Origin: Bacteroidales bacterium | GTDB taxonomy: Bacteria > Bacteroidota > Bacteroidia > Bacteroidales > UBA3824 | Assembly: GCA_017417315.1 (NCBI GenBank) | Contig: JAFPZK010000037.1 | Location: 25,405-89,404, forward strand | Length of the DNA: 64,000 nt | Reading direction: 5' to 3' | Shown here: one piece after another, positions 25,533 to 35,188 of the stretch | Position numbering within the stretch: the first letter of the stretch is position 1 | How the letters are laid out: each line of letters begins with the position of its first letter | Notes under the pieces: generated by a model | Seen by the model: only the letters and a program-made list of their open reading frames with translations | What the model was told of the DNA's origin: nothing | Database searches by the model: none | Made by a program: the position numbers and the translations under genes

Positions 25533-28500
25533 TTACTTTATCTGATACTCAATATTTTCATCTTTTAACCGTGAAATCAAATCGTTGTCAATCTTGATTT
25601 TGTACGAGCGCGAACCCATACGGATTGCAACCTTGGTTTTCGGGTCAAAAATCTGAAACTTCAACGGATAATCGCCTTTACGTTGCGCTATCTCTTTTAT
25701 GCTGCCGACTAATTGCGGATTCAAATCAGAAATCGGAATGTTCAACGTTATGGAGTTCAACATTTTTTTCTTCGCGTCGTCAAGCAGTTCTATCGACTGA
25801 ATCTTAAATTCAAACTCGTTAGGATTGTTATATCTCGGCTGAACGTTGCCGCGAATCAAAACCGCATAATTAACCGTAAAGAAACTCTTGTATTTCAAAT
25901 AGTCTTTCGAGAACAGCGGAAACGCAAAACTGCCGTCAAAATCCTCTACCGTGAGTTGTCCCCACGGATTGCCGGTCTTAGTCGTCCGCTCTGCCGCACC
26001 CGTTACAATGCCCGCAACACGAATTTCTTTCAACTCTTTTAACGCCGTTAAATCAGCCATTTGAGCCATCGTTGCGTTGCAGTAATTTTCGATTTCGATT
26101 CTGTACGGGTCAAGCGGGTGCGCCGAAAGATAAATGCCAACAAGTTCTTTTTCTTTGTTCAGACGAACTAAATCCGACCATTCGTCACAGTTTTTCGGTA
26201 CGGGTTTTTTGACGGACACTTCAATCGTGCCGCCGAAAAGCGAACTTCCGCCCGTATCACCGCCGGCTTTCATCTTCTGACCGTATTTGCCGATAGCCTC
26301 GCTGAAAGTCATCGTATCGCCCTCAACCGGCTCTAAAAACTGACTGCGCTTTAAATCTTTGAACGAGTCAAACGCGCCTGCAAGTGCAAAACTCTCTATC
26401 GTTCTGCGGTTTACCTGCGAAAGGTTGACCCTTTCAACAAAGTCGTAAATATCTTTGAAAGGTCCGTTTTTCTCCCTTTCGGCAACAATTCCTTCAACTG
26501 CTGCCTCGCCGACACCTTTTATTCCGCCGAGACCAAACCTTATTCCGCCATCTTTGGTAACGGAAAAGTTCATCTCCGATTCGTTGATGTCAGGACCTTT
26601 GACATCTATTTTCATGGCTTTACATTCTTCCATGAATTTTTTTACGTCGTCAATTGAATCTTTGTTTCGCGTTAAGTTTGCCGCCATGTATTCAGCGGGA
26701 TAATGCGCCTTTAAGTATCCCGTCTGATAAGCCACCCAAGCATAACAAGCCGCGTGTGATTTGTTGAAAGCGTAGGACGCGAATTTCTCCCAGTCGCCCC
26801 AAATCTTCAACAAAATCTTTTCGTCATGACCGTTTTTCTTACCGCCTTCGATGAATTTCGGCTTTAAATCCGCCAACATCGCAGCGATTTTTTTACCCAT
26901 CGCCTTACGCAAAGAGTCAGCCTGACCACGTGTAAAACCCGCCAAAAGACGGCTCAAAAGCATAACTTGCTCCTGATAAACGGTTACTCCGTAAGTGTCT
27001 TTCAGATATTTTTCCATGACGGGAATATCATACGAAATCGGCTCTTTACCGAGTTTTCGGTTGATAAACGTCGGAATGTAATCCATAGGCCCCGGACGAT
27101 ATAAAGCGTTCATCGCAATTAAGTCCGTTATCTGCGTGGGTTTTAGTTCTTTAAGGTACTTCTGCATACCCGGCGACTCAAACTGAAACGTTCCGATTGT
27201 ACGACCCTCGCTATAAAGTTGATACGTTAGTTTGTCGTCAATAGGAATAGCCTCCAAATCGATGTCAATGCCACGGTGTTTCTTAATATTTTTGAGCGTT
27301 TCTTTTTGAAGCGACAAAGTTTTAAGACCGAGAAAGTCCATCTTGATTAAACCAACACTTTCAACAACGTGTCCGTCGTACTGGGTTACAACGACATCGC
27401 CACCGGTATCTTTATCTTTAATCGTGCAGACGGGCGCAATGTCGGTCAAGTCCTGAGCACCGATAATAACACCGCAGGCGTGAATACCGATTTGACGATT
27501 TGTGTCCTCCAAATCCTTAGCGTATTTGAGCATCGAGGCGATGTTTTCGTTCTGACCTTCGAGCGGAAGTTTAAAATTCTCCGTTTCGGGCTGAATACCT
27601 TTTGTAAGTTGTTGTAATTCAGGGATATATTTATAACAAGTACCGAGGTTGACTTTCGGCATTTTCTTAGGAACTTCACCGTCAACAGCCTTTACTTGAT
27701 ATTCCTCGAAACTCTTTTCGGGAATAAGTTTTTTTATGGCGTTGACAATAGCGAGCGGCACTTTCTGAACCCTTCCCACATCGGCAACCGACGATTTTGT
27801 CGCCATTGTGCCGTAAGTAATAATGTGCGCAACTTTTTCAACACCGTATTTTTGAGTTACCCAATCGAGAACTTTTCCGCGACCGTCATCGTCAAAGTCC
27901 ACATCAATATCGGGGAGTGAAATACGGTCAGGATTCAAGAAACGTTCAAAAAGCAGGTCATATTTTAACGGGTCGATGTTTGTGATTTTCAAGCAGTAAG
28001 CCACAACTGAGCCTGCCGCCGAACCACGCCCCGGACCAACCCAAACGTCCAGTTCTTCTCTTGCGGCGCGTATGTAGTCAGACACGATAAGAAAGTATCC
28101 CGGAAAACCCATGGTCTTCATCACGTGAAGTTCAAATTTTATACGCTCAGCCTGTTCGGGCGTTAAAGTGTCGCCGTAACGGAATTTTGCACCGTCGTAA
28201 GTCAGTTTAGCAAGATAATCGGCTTCGAGTTTTATACGGTAAAGTTTTTCGTAACCGCCGAGTTTTTTTATCTTTTTCTCTGCATCTTCCTGAGAGAGAA
28301 CTACATTGCCGTTTTCGTCCTGTGTAAACTCGTCAAAAAGGTCTTTTTCGGTAATCCTCTGACGGTATTCTTCTTCCGTGCCGAATGAAGCCGGAATGTC
28401 GAATTTCGGCATGATAGGACCTGAGTCAATGTCATAAACCTCAACTTTTTCGGCGATTTCAACCGTGTTTGCAAGTGCTTCGGGAATGTCAGAGAAAATC

Positions 28501-29402
28501 TGCTCCATTTCGTCAGGAGTTTTCAACCATTCCTGTTTTGTGTAGTGCATACGGTTAGGGTCGTCGAAATCCTTACCCGTCGAAAGACAAATCAAACGGT
28601 CGTGAGCCTCACCGTGGTCTTCTTCCACAAAGTGAACGTCATTCGTAGCGATTAACTTGATATTGTGCTTCTTAGAGAACTCAATTAAAACCTTGTTTAC
28701 TTGTTCTTGTTTTTCAAAAGTATCGGTTGCAGCGTTAGGTTTGTCGGTTTTATGACGTTGCATTTCAAGGTAATAGTCATCACCGAAAAGATTTTTGAAC
28801 CAAAGAACGGATTTTTCCGCTTCTTCGATTTCGCCTGCCATAATTTTTTGAGCAACTTCACCGCCTAAACACGCCGAACAACAAACCAAACCTTCGTGAT
28901 ATTTTTCGAGAATTTCCTTGTCAATACGCGCATTATAATAATAGCCTTCCGTAAAAGCGATTGACGAGAGTTTACAAAGGCTTTTATAACCGGTTTTGTT
29001 TTTTGCGAGCAAGATTAGGTGCCAGCCGCGATGGTCTTTAAGATGACGGTTTTCGTGAGCGCAATAGGCTTCGATACCGATTATGGGCTTAAAAGGCACA
29101 TATTCTTCCGCTTTTTTCTCTAATTCAGGGAGTTGTGCTTCGAGTTCGGCTTTTTTTGCCGGGTCGGTTTCCTTTCCGATGGCCTCTTTACATTCCGAAA
29201 CCGCTTTTTTGCATTTGCCGTTAACCTTTTTTGAAGTGTCAAATAAATCCTTGATACCGAACATGTTACCGTGGTCAGTTAAAGCCATGGCGTGCATTCC
29301 GTTTTTTTGACATTTCGCAATCAGGTCAGGCACTTTTGACATTCCGTCCAAAATCGAATAATGCGAGTGGACGTGTAAGTGGGTAAATTTATCTTTATCC
29401 AT
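25533..29402 (-). CDS. dnaE: DNA polymerase III alpha subunit
   Basis: The replicative polymerase, 1289 residues, of the DnaE1 type. The N-terminal PHP domain starts FTHLHVHSHYSILDG. The C-family palm contains LPDIDVDFDDDGRGKV with catalytic aspartates, and an upstream GPGRGSAAGS motif. Helix-hairpin-helix and OB-fold regions fill the C-terminal third (VAGIVTGAAERTTKTGNPWG). A Lys-rich segment of about 60 residues sits early in the PHP domain (CKEAIGKETDPAKKAELEA), a common insertion in this phylum. The frame is intact and no intein is visible. Confidence 0.97.
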   Translation of the reverse strand: MDKDKFTHLHVHSHYSILDGMSKVPDLIAKCQKNGMHAMALTDHGNMFGIKDLFDTSKKVNGKCKKAVSECKEAIGKETDPAKKAELEAQLPELEKKAEEYVPFKPIIGIEAYCAHENRHLKDHRGWHLILLAKNKTGYKSLCKLSSIAFTEGYYYNARIDKEILEKYHEGLVCCSACLGGEVAQKIMAGEIEEAEKSVLWFKNLFGDDYYLEMQRHKTDKPNAATDTFEKQEQVNKVLIEFSKKHNIKLIATNDVHFVEEDHGEAHDRLICLSTGKDFDDPNRMHYTKQEWLKTPDEMEQIFSDIPEALANTVEIAEKVEVYDIDSGPIMPKFDIPASFGTEEEYRQRITEKDLFDEFTQDENGNVVLSQEDAEKKIKKLGGYEKLYRIKLEADYLAKLTYDGAKFRYGDTLTPEQAERIKFELHVMKTMGFPGYFLIVSDYIRAAREELDVWVGPGRGSAAGSVVAYCLKITNIDPLKYDLLFERFLNPDRISLPDIDVDFDDDGRGKVLDWVTQKYGVEKVAHIITYGTMATKSSVADVGRVQKVPLAIVNAIKKLIPEKSFEEYQVKAVDGEVPKKMPKVNLGTCYKYIPELQQLTKGIQPETENFKLPLEGQNENIASMLKYAKDLEDTNRQIGIHACGVIIGAQDLTDIAPVCTIKDKDTGGDVVVTQYDGHVVESVGLIKMDFLGLKTLSLQKETLKNIKKHRGIDIDLEAIPIDDKLTYQLYSEGRTIGTFQFESPGMQKYLKELKPTQITDLIAMNALYRPGPMDYIPTFINRKLGKEPISYDIPVMEKYLKDTYGVTVYQEQVMLLSRLLAGFTRGQADSLRKAMGKKIAAMLADLKPKFIEGGKKNGHDEKILLKIWGDWEKFASYAFNKSHAACYAWVAYQTGYLKAHYPAEYMAANLTRNKDSIDDVKKFMEECKAMKIDVKGPDINESEMNFSVTKDGGIRFGLGGIKGVGEAAVEGIVAEREKNGPFKDIYDFVERVNLSQVNRRTIESFALAGAFDSFKDLKRSQFLEPVEGDTMTFSEAIGKYGQKMKAGGDTGGSSLFGGTIEVSVKKPVPKNCDEWSDLVRLNKEKELVGIYLSAHPLDPYRIEIENYCNATMAQMADLTALKELKEIRVAGIVTGAAERTTKTGNPWGQLTVEDFDGSFAFPLFSKDYLKYKSFFTVNYAVLIRGNVQPRYNNPNEFEFKIQSIELLDDAKKKMLNSITLNIPISDLNPQLVGSIKEIAQRKGDYPLKFQIFDPKTKVAIRMGSRSYKIKIDNDLISRLKDENIEYQIK

Positions 29403-29443
29403 AATGTTTTTGATTTTTGAGTAGTCGTAATAATATTATAGTG

Positions 29444-29827
29444 TTAAGAATTTTGTTCGCACCATTCAATGATGTTTTCCATCTTTTGAACACCGCTCTG
29501 CACCACGGGAACGTCTTTTGTACCGTCATAACCCATATAAAGATGCATAATATTATAGCCCTCAACAACATCGTTCAAGAGTTTTTTGCTGCGTTTTGAA
29601 ACAGCCTCTTTAAAATCGTTGATGTCCAAACGCCTGCCTTTTTTGGGTTTCAAATGAAAAATGTCCGCTAAAATAAGCAGACAACCGTTCCACATTGTGT
29701 TTCCCGCCATTCTGATATATTTGCTGTCGGTATAATAACCGTCTTGTTTTACTGCTTTGTCGCGTAAAATTTCCTTTGCATTGTCGAGGTAACGTTTAGC
29801 CTCGTCAATAGTGTTATCACATTCCAT
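29444..29827 (-). CDS. DUF5618 family protein
   Basis: A 127-residue soluble, mainly helical protein with no signal peptide. AKRYLDNAKEILRDKAVKQ and YIRMAGNTMWNGCLLILADI, with a KGRR motif, resemble DUF5618 (HEPN-like), a Bacteroidota family of unknown function. It lies 41 bases upstream of dnaE on the same strand and 14 bases after the response-regulator gene, so the three may be co-transcribed. Confidence 0.7.
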   Translation of the reverse strand: MECDNTIDEAKRYLDNAKEILRDKAVKQDGYYTDSKYIRMAGNTMWNGCLLILADIFHLKPKKGRRLDINDFKEAVSKRSKKLLNDVVEGYNIMHLYMGYDGTKDVPVVQSGVQKMENIIEWCEQNS

Positions 29828-29841
29828 AACCTTAAACTCTT

Positions 29842-30729
29842 TTATATTAAGAAACTTCGTTTTTTCTTGACTTTCACGACATTGCCTTTTCCGATGTATT
29901 CGATACTGTCGAAAAGGGCTTTTGATAGATTGATTCCTCTGCCGCTGAAACCTTCTTTGTTTTCTTCAAGCGAGGGGACGGAAATGTTGTTGTAATCAAA
30001 ACCGTCGCCGTCATCAGTTATCACCCACTGACATTCTTCCTCGTTGTACGAAAACTCAATTTTTACACGGCGCGAACTTAGTACCGGATCTTCAAGTCTT
30101 TCTCGGATTAACTGTTCAAAATTTCCTTCATCGGTACTGCGCTTTTTTTCCGAAAAAGTGATGCCGAGATTGCCGTGTTCAACAGCATTACAGATAAGTT
30201 CGGAAAGTCCGACACGGATTTCAGTTTCAACATAATCGCTGAAATATCCCGGAATAAACTCGTCAAAAACTCTTTCGGCTATTTTGTAAACCACGTCAAA
30301 ACCGATAGGGAACACCATATTAATATTGCCGCTGATAACGGAGCCAAAGTCGGTTTTAGTATGTTGATTTTCAAGTTTATCTTTTTGCTTAGCGATTTTC
30401 GGCAAAATATCCTTATCAAGAATGGGATGCTTCAAAAAATCGTTAGCCCCGTTTCTGAAACATTCCGTAATAACTCTTTCAGAGGTTTGAGTCGCGACCA
30501 TCAAAATAAATGTCGTTAAGTCTTTTTCGCGGATTTGTTTCAAAAATTCAAGTCCCGAAACACCCGGTAACAAAATATCACAGATTATCATATCCGGCTT
30601 TTGACGGATATAAGAATCAAGCCCTTCGGGAACGTTACGCGCCGAAACCGCCTCGTAGCCCGAATATCTCAACAAATCACGCAAATAGTTGCGAGAAATG
30701 AAATCGTCCTCTATTATAAGAATTTTCAA
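29842..30729 (-). CDS. Response regulator fused to a HATPase (anti-sigma type) domain
   Basis: A 295-residue protein with an N-terminal REC domain: Asp8/Asp9, phosphoacceptor Asp51 in IICDILLPG, and Lys in FLKHP. An atypical linker follows, then a GHKL ATPase of the HATPase_c_2 or RsbW type (about 140-290) with ELICNAVEHGNLG (N-box), ITDDGDGFDY and GRGINLSKA. There is no HisKA helix, so it is not a classical kinase. It could be an anti-sigma or serine-kinase-like switch controlled by phosphorylation. I prefer a TTG start at 30729 (KILIIEDDF) over the upstream TTG; no partner gene is adjacent. Confidence 0.8.
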   Translation of the reverse strand: MKILIIEDDFISRNYLRDLLRYSGYEAVSARNVPEGLDSYIRQKPDMIICDILLPGVSGLEFLKQIREKDLTTFILMVATQTSERVITECFRNGANDFLKHPILDKDILPKIAKQKDKLENQHTKTDFGSVISGNINMVFPIGFDVVYKIAERVFDEFIPGYFSDYVETEIRVGLSELICNAVEHGNLGITFSEKKRSTDEGNFEQLIRERLEDPVLSSRRVKIEFSYNEEECQWVITDDGDGFDYNNISVPSLEENKEGFSGRGINLSKALFDSIEYIGKGNVVKVKKKRSFLI

Positions 30730-30894
30730 GACTTTTACGCTTTTAAAGTTAAAACTAATTCCTTGCAAAGTAAAAAAAAAAGGAAATTAAATCCAAAAAA
30801 AACTTCAAAAAAGTTTCGATTTAAAAAGTACTTTATATGTAAAACCTTGATTTTCAATACAAAAAAAACTTTTTTAAAAAAAGTTACAAAAATA

Positions 30895-30926
30895 TTTGTT
30901 CATAAAGAAAAGTTGTTATACATTTG
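30895..30926 (+). promoter_or_regulatory. Promoter of the coiled-coil-zapA operon
   Basis: TTTG (30895-30898) and TACATTTG (30919-30926) are 20 bases apart, and the ATG follows 22 bases later. Confidence 0.75.
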
Positions 30927-30948
30927 TCAAGAGATTTTGGTAGAAGCA

Positions 30949-31239
30949 ATGACAGAAGATAAAGAAATATTAATCAACGGGTTTCGGGAAAAATTCCGGC
31001 AACTTATGACCGTCTGCGACAGGTTGTATGAAGAGAATTCCGCTTTAAAAGCCAAAAATGCGGAGTTGAGCAAAGACATCAGCCAGTGGGAAGACAAATA
31101 TAAGGAACTTAACCTGAAAGTGGAGAATCTGAATACGGTTCTCTCGCTTGTTGATAAGTCTGACAAGCATGCCGCCAAAATCAAGCTTAACAGGATGGCG
31201 CGGGAGGTTGACAGAATATTGTCTCTCATAACAGACTGA
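30949..31239 (+). CDS. Small coiled-coil protein upstream of zapA
   Basis: A 96-residue protein made mostly of heptad-rich helix (about 15-70, for example EENSALKAKNAELSKDI), soluble and without a signal peptide. The start is ATG 30949 (MTEDKEILINGF), not the upstream in-frame extension, because the promoter lies just before it. Position directly before zapA suggests a divisome coiled-coil partner, analogous to ZapB. That role is inferred and I see no specific signature. Confidence 0.75.
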   Translation: MTEDKEILINGFREKFRQLMTVCDRLYEENSALKAKNAELSKDISQWEDKYKELNLKVENLNTVLSLVDKSDKHAAKIKLNRMAREVDRILSLITD

Positions 31240-31291
31240 AAAAGCCGGATTTTTTTAAGATATATGATTATTATATAAACATTTGTTTTAA

Positions 31292-31597
31292 ATGGACGAC
31301 AGGTTATCAATAAGAATTACCATAGACGGCAGAACGTATCCTATGAACGTAAACCGCGAAGAGGAGGAGAAAATACGCGCAGCCGCCAAACTTATAAACG
31401 AGCGTTTGAACGTTTATAAGAGCAGGTATATCACAAGCGGGAAAGACTCTTTTGACTTTCTCGTGATGGTGGCTATCGACTTGATAACAAAATATATGGA
31501 CAAAGAAAACAAAATTGATAATAACGATTTGGTTTCCGAACTTCGCATTATGACAAGCGAAGTGGACGATTATATCAAAAAAATTCAGGCTCTTTAA
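31292..31597 (+). CDS. zapA: Cell division protein ZapA
   Basis: A 101-residue FtsZ-ring stabiliser. SIRITIDGRTYPMNVN and EEKIRAAAKLINERL match the N-terminal ZapA core, and the C-terminal half is a coiled coil. The 6S-like RNA and rny follow, a conserved gene order in many bacteria. It is separated from the coiled-coil gene by 52 bases and probably belongs to the same transcript. Confidence 0.9.
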   Translation: MDDRLSIRITIDGRTYPMNVNREEEEKIRAAAKLINERLNVYKSRYITSGKDSFDFLVMVAIDLITKYMDKENKIDNNDLVSELRIMTSEVDDYIKKIQAL

Positions 31598-31615
31598 AAA
31601 AAATATAGGATATTT

Positions 31616-31823
31616 GCCCGCATCATTTCAGCAAGAGGTTTGAAACTCAACATTAAAATTAATTAGGGATTTATCTTCGCTTTGTGTATAACAGGCCTTA
31701 CCTATGCTCTGCATAGTTCAGTTTTTTTTCTGACGTTGGACGTTAAAAGCAAAGGAGTTTGTCCCGCCCGTGTATTACAGGGGTTTCTTAAACAGTTTTC
31801 TTGAAATGGTGCGGCTTTTTTTT
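31616..31823 (+). ncRNA. ssrS: 6S RNA candidate between zapA and rny
   Basis: A gene-free 208-base stretch. Its ends pair in a long closing helix: GCCCGCATCATTTCAGCAAG (31616-31635) pairs with TTGAAATGGTGCGGC (31801-31815), followed by eight T at 31816-31823. The middle has shorter pairings separated by a large AT-rich region, the 6S RNA shape. Location after zapA matches 6S RNA in other phyla. 6S RNA binds sigma-70 holoenzyme as a promoter mimic. Sequence similarity to known 6S RNAs was not tested. Confidence 0.72.
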
Positions 31824-31861
31824 GTAATTAAACTTAAAAAAACAAATTCTAAAAATCAAAA

Positions 31862-33433
31862 ATGAGCAATGTTATTATAATGGTGTGTATTGCGGTAGTC
31901 AGCATTGTAATAGGTTATGCCTTAGGGTATTTCTTAAAAATCAAGGCTACTGAAAAAACAGCAAGCAGAATTCTTGACAACGCCAATTCGGACGCCGAGG
32001 CTATCAAACAGAGAAAAATTCTTGAAGCCAAAGAGGAAGCATTGAAAATGAAAGGCGAAAACGAAAGAATAGCCAACGAAAAAAATGCCAAACTCCAACA
32101 ATTGGAACAACGTCTCAGACAAAAAGAAAATTCTCTGAACCAGACCAAAAACGAGTTGCAGAAAAAACAAAAAGAAATCGATTTGAAACGCAACGAAGCG
32201 GACGCAATTAAAGCAAACTTGGAAGTTCAGTTAGAAAAAGTCGAAAACAAGGATAAAGAACTTGACGATTTAAGAAAAAAGGCTCAGGAAAACCTCGAAG
32301 CAATTGCCGGAATTTCTGCCGTTGACGCCAAACAACAACTTATTGACTCCCTTAAAGCCGAGGCTCAAACCGAGGCAATCAGTCTTAAAAACGAAATTCT
32401 CGAAGAGGCACAACTTCAAGCCGGAAGAGAGGCTAAAAAGATTGTCATTCAGACGATTCAGCGTGTAGGCGCAGAAACGGCAATCGAAAACGCCGTTACG
32501 GTTTTCAATATCGATAACGACGAAATCAAAGGACGTATTATCGGTAGAGAAGGAAGAAATATCAGGGCTTTGGAAGCCGCAACGGGAATAGAAATCATCG
32601 TTGACGACACCCCTGAGGCAATCGTTCTTTCAGGCTTTGACCCCGTAAGAAGAGAGGTTGCAAGATTGGCTTTGCATCAACTCGTAACGGACGGCAGAAT
32701 ACACCCCGCGAGAATCGAAGAGGTTGTCGCAAAAACCAAAAAACAATTGGAAGAAGAAATTGCGGAAGTCGGTAAACGTACTTATATAGATTTGGGTATT
32801 CACGGGCTTCACCCCGAACTTGTAAGACTTATCGGCAAAATGAAATACCGCTCGTCATACGGACAAAACCTTTTGCAACACTCACGCGAGACGGCAAACC
32901 TTTGCGCAGTAATGGCTTCTGAACTCGGACTTCCGAACTACGTAAAAGCCGCTAAACGTGCCGGACTTCTTCACGACATCGGTAAAGTGCCTGACGAAGA
33001 ACCCGATTTGCCGCACGCAATTGTCGGAATGAAACTTGCAGAAAAGTTCAAAGAAAAACCCGAAATTTGCAACGCAATCGGCGCACACCATGACGAAATA
33101 GAGATGACAAGTTTGATTTCTCCGATAGTTCAGGTTTGCGACGCAATTTCCGGCGCAAGACCGGGAGCAAGAAGAGAGATTGCCGAAAGTTACATCAAAC
33201 GTCTCAAAGGTCTTGAAAATCTCGCTCAGTCTTATCCGGGCGTTTTGAAAACTTACGCAATTCAGGCGGGAAGAGAACTCCGCGTTATTGTCGGTGCTGA
33301 CAAAGTTACCGACCAAGAAACCGAAACCTTATCGGCAGAAATCGCTAAGAAAATTCAGGACGAAATGACATATCCCGGACAGATAAAAATCACTGTCATC
33401 AGGGAAACAAGAGCGATAAACTACGCAAAATAA
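31862..33433 (+). CDS. rny: Ribonuclease Y
   Basis: The main mRNA-decay endonuclease in bacteria without RNase E-type decay, here 523 residues. It has an N-terminal membrane helix (about 2-24), then a long Glu/Lys coiled coil (about 40-165). A KH domain follows (about 205-270, [15 protein letters not shown]), then an HD domain ([15 protein letters not shown], with the metal site in [10 protein letters not shown]). Full length, with catalytic HD residues present. The stop overlaps the start of porV, so rny and porV are translationally coupled. Confidence 0.96.
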   Translation: MSNVIIMVCIAVVSIVIGYALGYFLKIKATEKTASRILDNANSDAEAIKQRKILEAKEEALKMKGENERIANEKNAKLQQLEQRLRQKENSLNQTKNELQKKQKEIDLKRNEADAIKANLEVQLEKVENKDKELDDLRKKAQENLEAIAGISAVDAKQQLIDSLKAEAQTEAISLKNEILEEAQLQAGREAKKIVIQTIQRVGAETAIENAVTVFNIDNDEIKGRIIGREGRNIRALEAATGIEIIVDDTPEAIVLSGFDPVRREVARLALHQLVTDGRIHPARIEEVVAKTKKQLEEEIAEVGKRTYIDLGIHGLHPELVRLIGKMKYRSSYGQNLLQHSRETANLCAVMASELGLPNYVKAAKRAGLLHDIGKVPDEEPDLPHAIVGMKLAEKFKEKPEICNAIGAHHDEIEMTSLISPIVQVCDAISGARPGARREIAESYIKRLKGLENLAQSYPGVLKTYAIQAGRELRVIVGADKVTDQETETLSAEIAKKIQDEMTYPGQIKITVIRETRAINYAK

Positions 33434-34605
33434 TGATGAAAAAAAATTTACTTTTGATACTATTTGCATTGGGCGGAGTTTCCGCCCAAGCGCAAATTTC
33501 AGCAAGTCAGGACGCTGTGGGCAGGGATAATACATCGAATATAATTTCTACCGCAGCCTCTTTTCTTTTAATTACGCCCGATTCGAGGGCGGCTGGTCTC
33601 GGCGATGCAGGCGTTGCAACCTCCGCCGACATCAATTCTCAACATTGGAACGCCTCAAAATATATTTTTGCAGAACATAAAAACGGCGTTTCAGGCTCGT
33701 ATACACCTTGGCTGAAATCTTACGTTGACGATATGTTTATCGGCTATCTTTCGGGCTATAACAAGTTGAAACGCGGAAATCAGGCAATCGGATATTCCTT
33801 GACGTATTTTAATTACGGCGATATGACTTTCACAGATTATAACGGAACTACACTAAAAAATTTCAACCCGAAAGAGTTTGCCTTAGACGCTTCGTATTCG
33901 TTGAAACTTGCCGAAAATCTCAGCGGCGGACTTACGATGCGGTATATTTATTCAAACCTGACGGGAAAGGCTACAATCGGCTCGGAAGAAAGTCATGCGG
34001 GACATTCGGTTGCGGGAGATATTTCTGTTTTTTATACTAAAAATTTTCAGACCGGCGAAAAAAACTCGACGTTATCTCTCGGTGCAAACATCAGCAACAT
34101 CGGTACAAAAATGGGGTATACCTCAAACAATCAAAACTTTATACCGACAAATCTGAAACTTGGCGTATGCTATAAATTGGATATTGACGAGTATAATTCA
34201 ATAAGTTGTGCTTTTGATGTCAACAAACTTTTGGTGCCGACACCGCCGGTTTACAACGCGACGGGCGACTCGATAATTGCCGGCAAAGACGATGACGTTT
34301 CAGTGCCGGTCGGCATTTTCCAAAGTTTCGGGGACGCGCCTGACGGTTTTAAAGAGGAAATCAAGGAACTCTCCTACTCTATCGGTTTTGAGTATTGGTA
34401 CGCTAACACTTTTGCAGGCAGAATCGGCTATTTTACCGAACATAAAGACAAAGGCGGACGTCGTTATCTTACATTCGGCGTAGGGCTTAATATCAAGTCA
34501 TTTACCTTTGATTTTGCATATTTGGTAACGACCACGCAAAGTAATCCGTTGCAAAATACGATAAGATTTTCTTTGGGATTTTATTTGGATAATTCAAAAA
34601 AATAG
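33433..34605 (+). CDS. porV: Type IX secretion outer membrane protein PorV
   Basis: A 390-residue outer-membrane barrel that hands T9SS cargo to the sortase. The signal peptide ([20 protein letters not shown]) precedes the family block FLLITPDSRAAGLGDAGVA and GVSGSYTPWLKSYVDDMFIG, with alternating beta strands to the C-terminus. The double ATGATG start overlaps the stop of rny. PorV fits the presence of sorted cargo proteins such as the giant protein at 41034. Confidence 0.93.
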   Translation: MMKKNLLLILFALGGVSAQAQISASQDAVGRDNTSNIISTAASFLLITPDSRAAGLGDAGVATSADINSQHWNASKYIFAEHKNGVSGSYTPWLKSYVDDMFIGYLSGYNKLKRGNQAIGYSLTYFNYGDMTFTDYNGTTLKNFNPKEFALDASYSLKLAENLSGGLTMRYIYSNLTGKATIGSEESHAGHSVAGDISVFYTKNFQTGEKNSTLSLGANISNIGTKMGYTSNNQNFIPTNLKLGVCYKLDIDEYNSISCAFDVNKLLVPTPPVYNATGDSIIAGKDDDVSVPVGIFQSFGDAPDGFKEEIKELSYSIGFEYWYANTFAGRIGYFTEHKDKGGRRYLTFGVGLNIKSFTFDFAYLVTTTQSNPLQNTIRFSLGFYLDNSKK

Positions 34606-34615
34606 TTTATCTTTG
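34584..34615 (+). promoter_or_regulatory. Promoter of tmRNA inside the end of porV
   Basis: TTTG (34584-34587) and TATCTTTG (34608-34615) are 20 bases apart, overlapping the last codons and stop of porV. The tmRNA's mature 5' end is at 34628. Confidence 0.8.
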
Positions 34616-34627
34616 CACCGTCTTATT

Positions 34628-35026
34628 GGGGCTGACTTTGGTTTTGACGGCGTGCAAGGTCGGCGTATAAGCATGCAGGAACACGTAACAACTTCCTTAA
34701 TCAGGGTTACACAACTATAAATGGCGAAAATTACGATTACGCTCTCGCTGCCTAAGTTGAAGGTTTAGTAAACTTGCTTAATTCCCCGACAGAGGTTCGG
34801 GGAACGGGACATCTCCCGATGCTTTGTCTGTGGCTCAATCGGTAAGGAGGTGCTATTAATTACAGAATAGTTTTTATGTGCCTTGACGTAAAAATGAAGT
34901 TTTTAAGGATAAGAAACAATTAGGGCGTTTTCTCTCAGGTTGTTTACGAAAATTAAAAGAAAACTAAGCATGTAGAAAGTATGGTGGTCTCTCGTTCGGA
35001 CCGGGGTTCGACCCCCCGCAGCTCCA
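34628..35026 (+). ncRNA. ssrA: tmRNA
   Basis: The 5' end GGGGCTG pairs with CAGCTCC before the discriminator A at 35026. The tRNA-like end contains GGTTCGACC. The tag reading frame is at 34723-34755 and encodes GENYDYALAA followed by TAA. A pseudoknot-like pair (CCCCGAC/GGTTCGGGG) follows. CCA is not encoded (CACA in the DNA). Tagged proteins are degraded by ClpXP/ClpAP, which links this gene to clpA. Confidence 0.96.
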
Positions 35027-35034
35027 CACAAAAA

Positions 35035-35070
35035 AAACGATTGCAGATTATTTTTAGTCCGCAATCGTTT
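35035..35070 (+). terminator. Terminator of tmRNA
   Basis: AAACGATTGC/GCAATCGTTT forms a perfect 10-bp stem with an A-rich and a T-rich flank. It starts 9 bases after the tmRNA 3' end. Confidence 0.85.
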
Positions 35071-35188
35071 TTTTTCGTATAATTTAGTTTGTGCAAATGT
35101 AACAAAAGTTTTTTACAATACAAAAAACCGCCGTCCGAAAATTTTTCTTTCAAAATATCGGACGGCGGGTAAAAATTTTATAGTTTTA

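Noticed and set aside
30601..30948. N-terminal extension of the coiled-coil protein
   Set aside because: The promoter at 30895-30926 lies inside it and the extension is low-complexity Lys/Phe, so ATG 30949 is the real start.
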